Below, piece after piece: positions 32,956-33,910 of a stretch of DNA of 33,910 nucleotides. The notes under the pieces are model-generated. The model did no database searches, was not told where the DNA came from, and worked only from the letters and a program-made list of their open reading frames with translations. Every line of letters begins with the position of its first letter. Position 1 is the first letter of the stretch. Origin of the DNA: CADEGZ01 sp035443705 (GTDB lineage: Bacteria > Pseudomonadota > Gammaproteobacteria > UBA6186 > Azoamicaceae). The DNA lies in contig DAORSV010000007.1 of NCBI GenBank assembly GCA_035443705.1, positions 1-33,910 on the forward strand, read 5' to 3'. Position numbers and translations under genes: made by a program.

Positions 32956-33732
32956 ATGACAATTACAGCAGCACAGGTTAAAGAACTTCGCGAGCGTACC
33001 AATGCAGGTATGATGGACTGTAAAAAAGCATTAATAGCATCGGGTGGCGATATTGAAAAAGCCATTGCAGCAATGCAGGAAGCCGGGCAGGCTAATGCGA
33101 TTAAAAAAGCAGGACGTACTGCATCAGAGGGCACCATTATTGTTTTGGCATCTTCTGACGGTAAACGCGGTGTTTTAGTTGAAGTCAATTGTGAGACGGA
33201 TTTTGTTGCGAGAGAAGAAAAGTTTAAACAATTTGCCAAAACAACGGGTGAAAAGGCATTAGCAGGCGGTTTTACAACCTGTGAAGCCTTGCAAAAAGAA
33301 ACAGATGCCGATCGCTTAACATTGGTTGGGCAATTGGGCGAAAATGTTACCGTTCGTCGGTTAGCCTTTCATGAAGTGCAATCTGGCGTTATTGGTTTCT
33401 ATGCCCATGGCGATGCTAATGGTGTTCGCATTGGCGTATTGGTTGTACTCACACGGGGCACTTTCGATTTGGCGCGTGATTTGGCAATGCAAATTGCTGC
33501 GATGAATCCAGAATATTTAGCCGTAACAGATGTGCCTGATGCGCGTAAAGCAGCTGCATCGGAGATTACTTTGCTGGGGCAACCTTTTCTAAAAGATCCC
33601 GCAAAAACAGTCGAAGTTGTGCTAAAAGAAAAAGATGCTGCTATTGCGTCTTTTGTTCGATTTGAAGTGGGCGAAGGCATCGAAAAGAAAGAAGACAATT
33701 TTGTTGCAGAGGTCATGGCACAAATTCGGTAA
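32956..33732 (+). CDS. tsf: Elongation factor Ts, lacking the coiled-coil insert
   Basis: Guanine-nucleotide exchange factor for EF-Tu. 258 residues, versus 283 in E. coli. N-terminal UBA-like VKELRERTNAGMMDCKKAL, then core TDFVAREEKF, VGQLGENVTVRRLAF, and C-terminal FVRFEVGEGIEKKEDNFVAEV are normal. Between AAMNPEYLAVTDVPDARKAA and ASEITLLGQPF about 30 residues present in E. coli are missing; this is the antiparallel coiled-coil insert of the core. The frame is continuous, so it looks like a clean deletion. Start at 32956 (MTITAAQVKELR); an in-frame opening at 32869 lies within rpsB. Confidence 0.96.
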   Translation: MTITAAQVKELRERTNAGMMDCKKALIASGGDIEKAIAAMQEAGQANAIKKAGRTASEGTIIVLASSDGKRGVLVEVNCETDFVAREEKFKQFAKTTGEKALAGGFTTCEALQKETDADRLTLVGQLGENVTVRRLAFHEVQSGVIGFYAHGDANGVRIGVLVVLTRGTFDLARDLAMQIAAMNPEYLAVTDVPDARKAAASEITLLGQPFLKDPAKTVEVVLKEKDAAIASFVRFEVGEGIEKKEDNFVAEVMAQIR

Positions 33733-33749
33733 TTATGGGGCATTCACGC

Positions 33750-33910
33750 ATGAGCCAACCCATCTACAAACGCATTTTGTTAAAATTCAGCGGCGAGGCG
33801 CTACTCGGTAGTAAACCTTTTGGTATTGATCCCGCTGTCTTAAATCGCTTAGCGTTCGAAATTGGCGAACTTGTTAAACGTAAAGTGCAAGTGGGATTGG
33901 TGATAGGCGG
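33750..33910 (+). CDS. pyrH: UMP kinase, 5' part
   Basis: Phosphorylates UMP to UDP. The first 53 residues are visible: MSQPIYKRILLKFSGEALLG...FGIDPAVLNRLAFEIGELVKRKVQVGLVIGG, with the conserved K-x-S-G-E-A-L and V-I-G-G motifs. The rest is outside the window. ATG at 33735 is an in-frame alternative start five codons earlier. Usual place after tsf. Confidence 0.96.
   Translation, partial: MSQPIYKRILLKFSGEALLGSKPFGIDPAVLNRLAFEIGELVKRKVQVGLVIG

Noticed and set aside
1..33910. CRISPR array, tRNA, rRNA or an intact insertion sequence.
   Set aside because: None seen: no regularly spaced direct repeats outside coding repeats, no cloverleaf recognised, and the transposase-like gene lacks a catalytic domain and visible terminal repeats.

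Overview
The window is chromosomal DNA from a gammaproteobacterium, most likely an intracellular or host-associated member of the order Legionellales (Coxiella/Rickettsiella/Aquicella-like). The reasons are an almost complete Dot/Icm type IVB secretion system (T4BSS) in one block, moderately AT-rich base composition, and a flanking housekeeping cluster map / rpsB-tsf-pyrH of gammaproteobacterial type. The species cannot be named from sequence alone.

Layout. 1-2415: 3' part of an RND efflux permease. 2614-2808: a 64-residue unknown with its own promoter and a strong terminator. 2805-16624: a long, mostly minus-strand T4BSS block. Read in the direction of transcription it is dotD-dotC-dotB-icmT-dotJ(icmM), then a pair of dotI(icmL) paralogues on the plus strand, then a third dotI-like gene, dotH(icmK)-dotG(icmE)-dotF(icmG)-dotE(icmC)-dotP(icmD)-dotN(icmJ)-dotO(icmB). 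16792-20989 (plus): icmS-dotM(icmP)-dotL(icmO), the coupling complex. 21056-22692: two unrecognised genes. 22767-25636 (minus): icmV-dotA. 25775-28803 (plus): icmW-icmX followed by a BCCT-like membrane protein. 28822-31107 (minus): two genes that look like domesticated mobile-element DNA-binding proteins, one a transposase-type zinc ribbon plus HTH and the other a serine recombinase without catalytic residues. 31169-33910: map (minus), rpsB, tsf and the start of pyrH (plus).

How the genes work together. DotC, DotD and DotH form the outer-membrane ring, with DotG and DotF spanning the periplasm. DotI, DotJ, DotE, DotP, IcmT, IcmV and DotA are inner-membrane or associated parts. DotB and DotO are the energising ATPases. 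DotL, DotM, DotN, IcmS and IcmW form the coupling complex that receives effectors. IcmX is periplasmic or secreted. Not seen here: IcmQ, IcmR, IcmN/DotK, IcmF, IcmH/DotU, LvgA. The gene order of the minus-strand block resembles the tra order of IncI plasmids more than the split arrangement of Legionella.

Most interesting points: the inert recombinase-like protein with an internally duplicated C-terminal module next to a transposase-derived DNA-binding protein at the T4SS border; four DotI/DotJ family members; a DotG with ten 22-residue repeats; matching AGCAAC/GTTGCT inverted repeats in two T4SS promoter regions; a terminator hidden in the dotO coding sequence; a probable ATC start codon; and an EF-Ts that lacks its coiled-coil insert.
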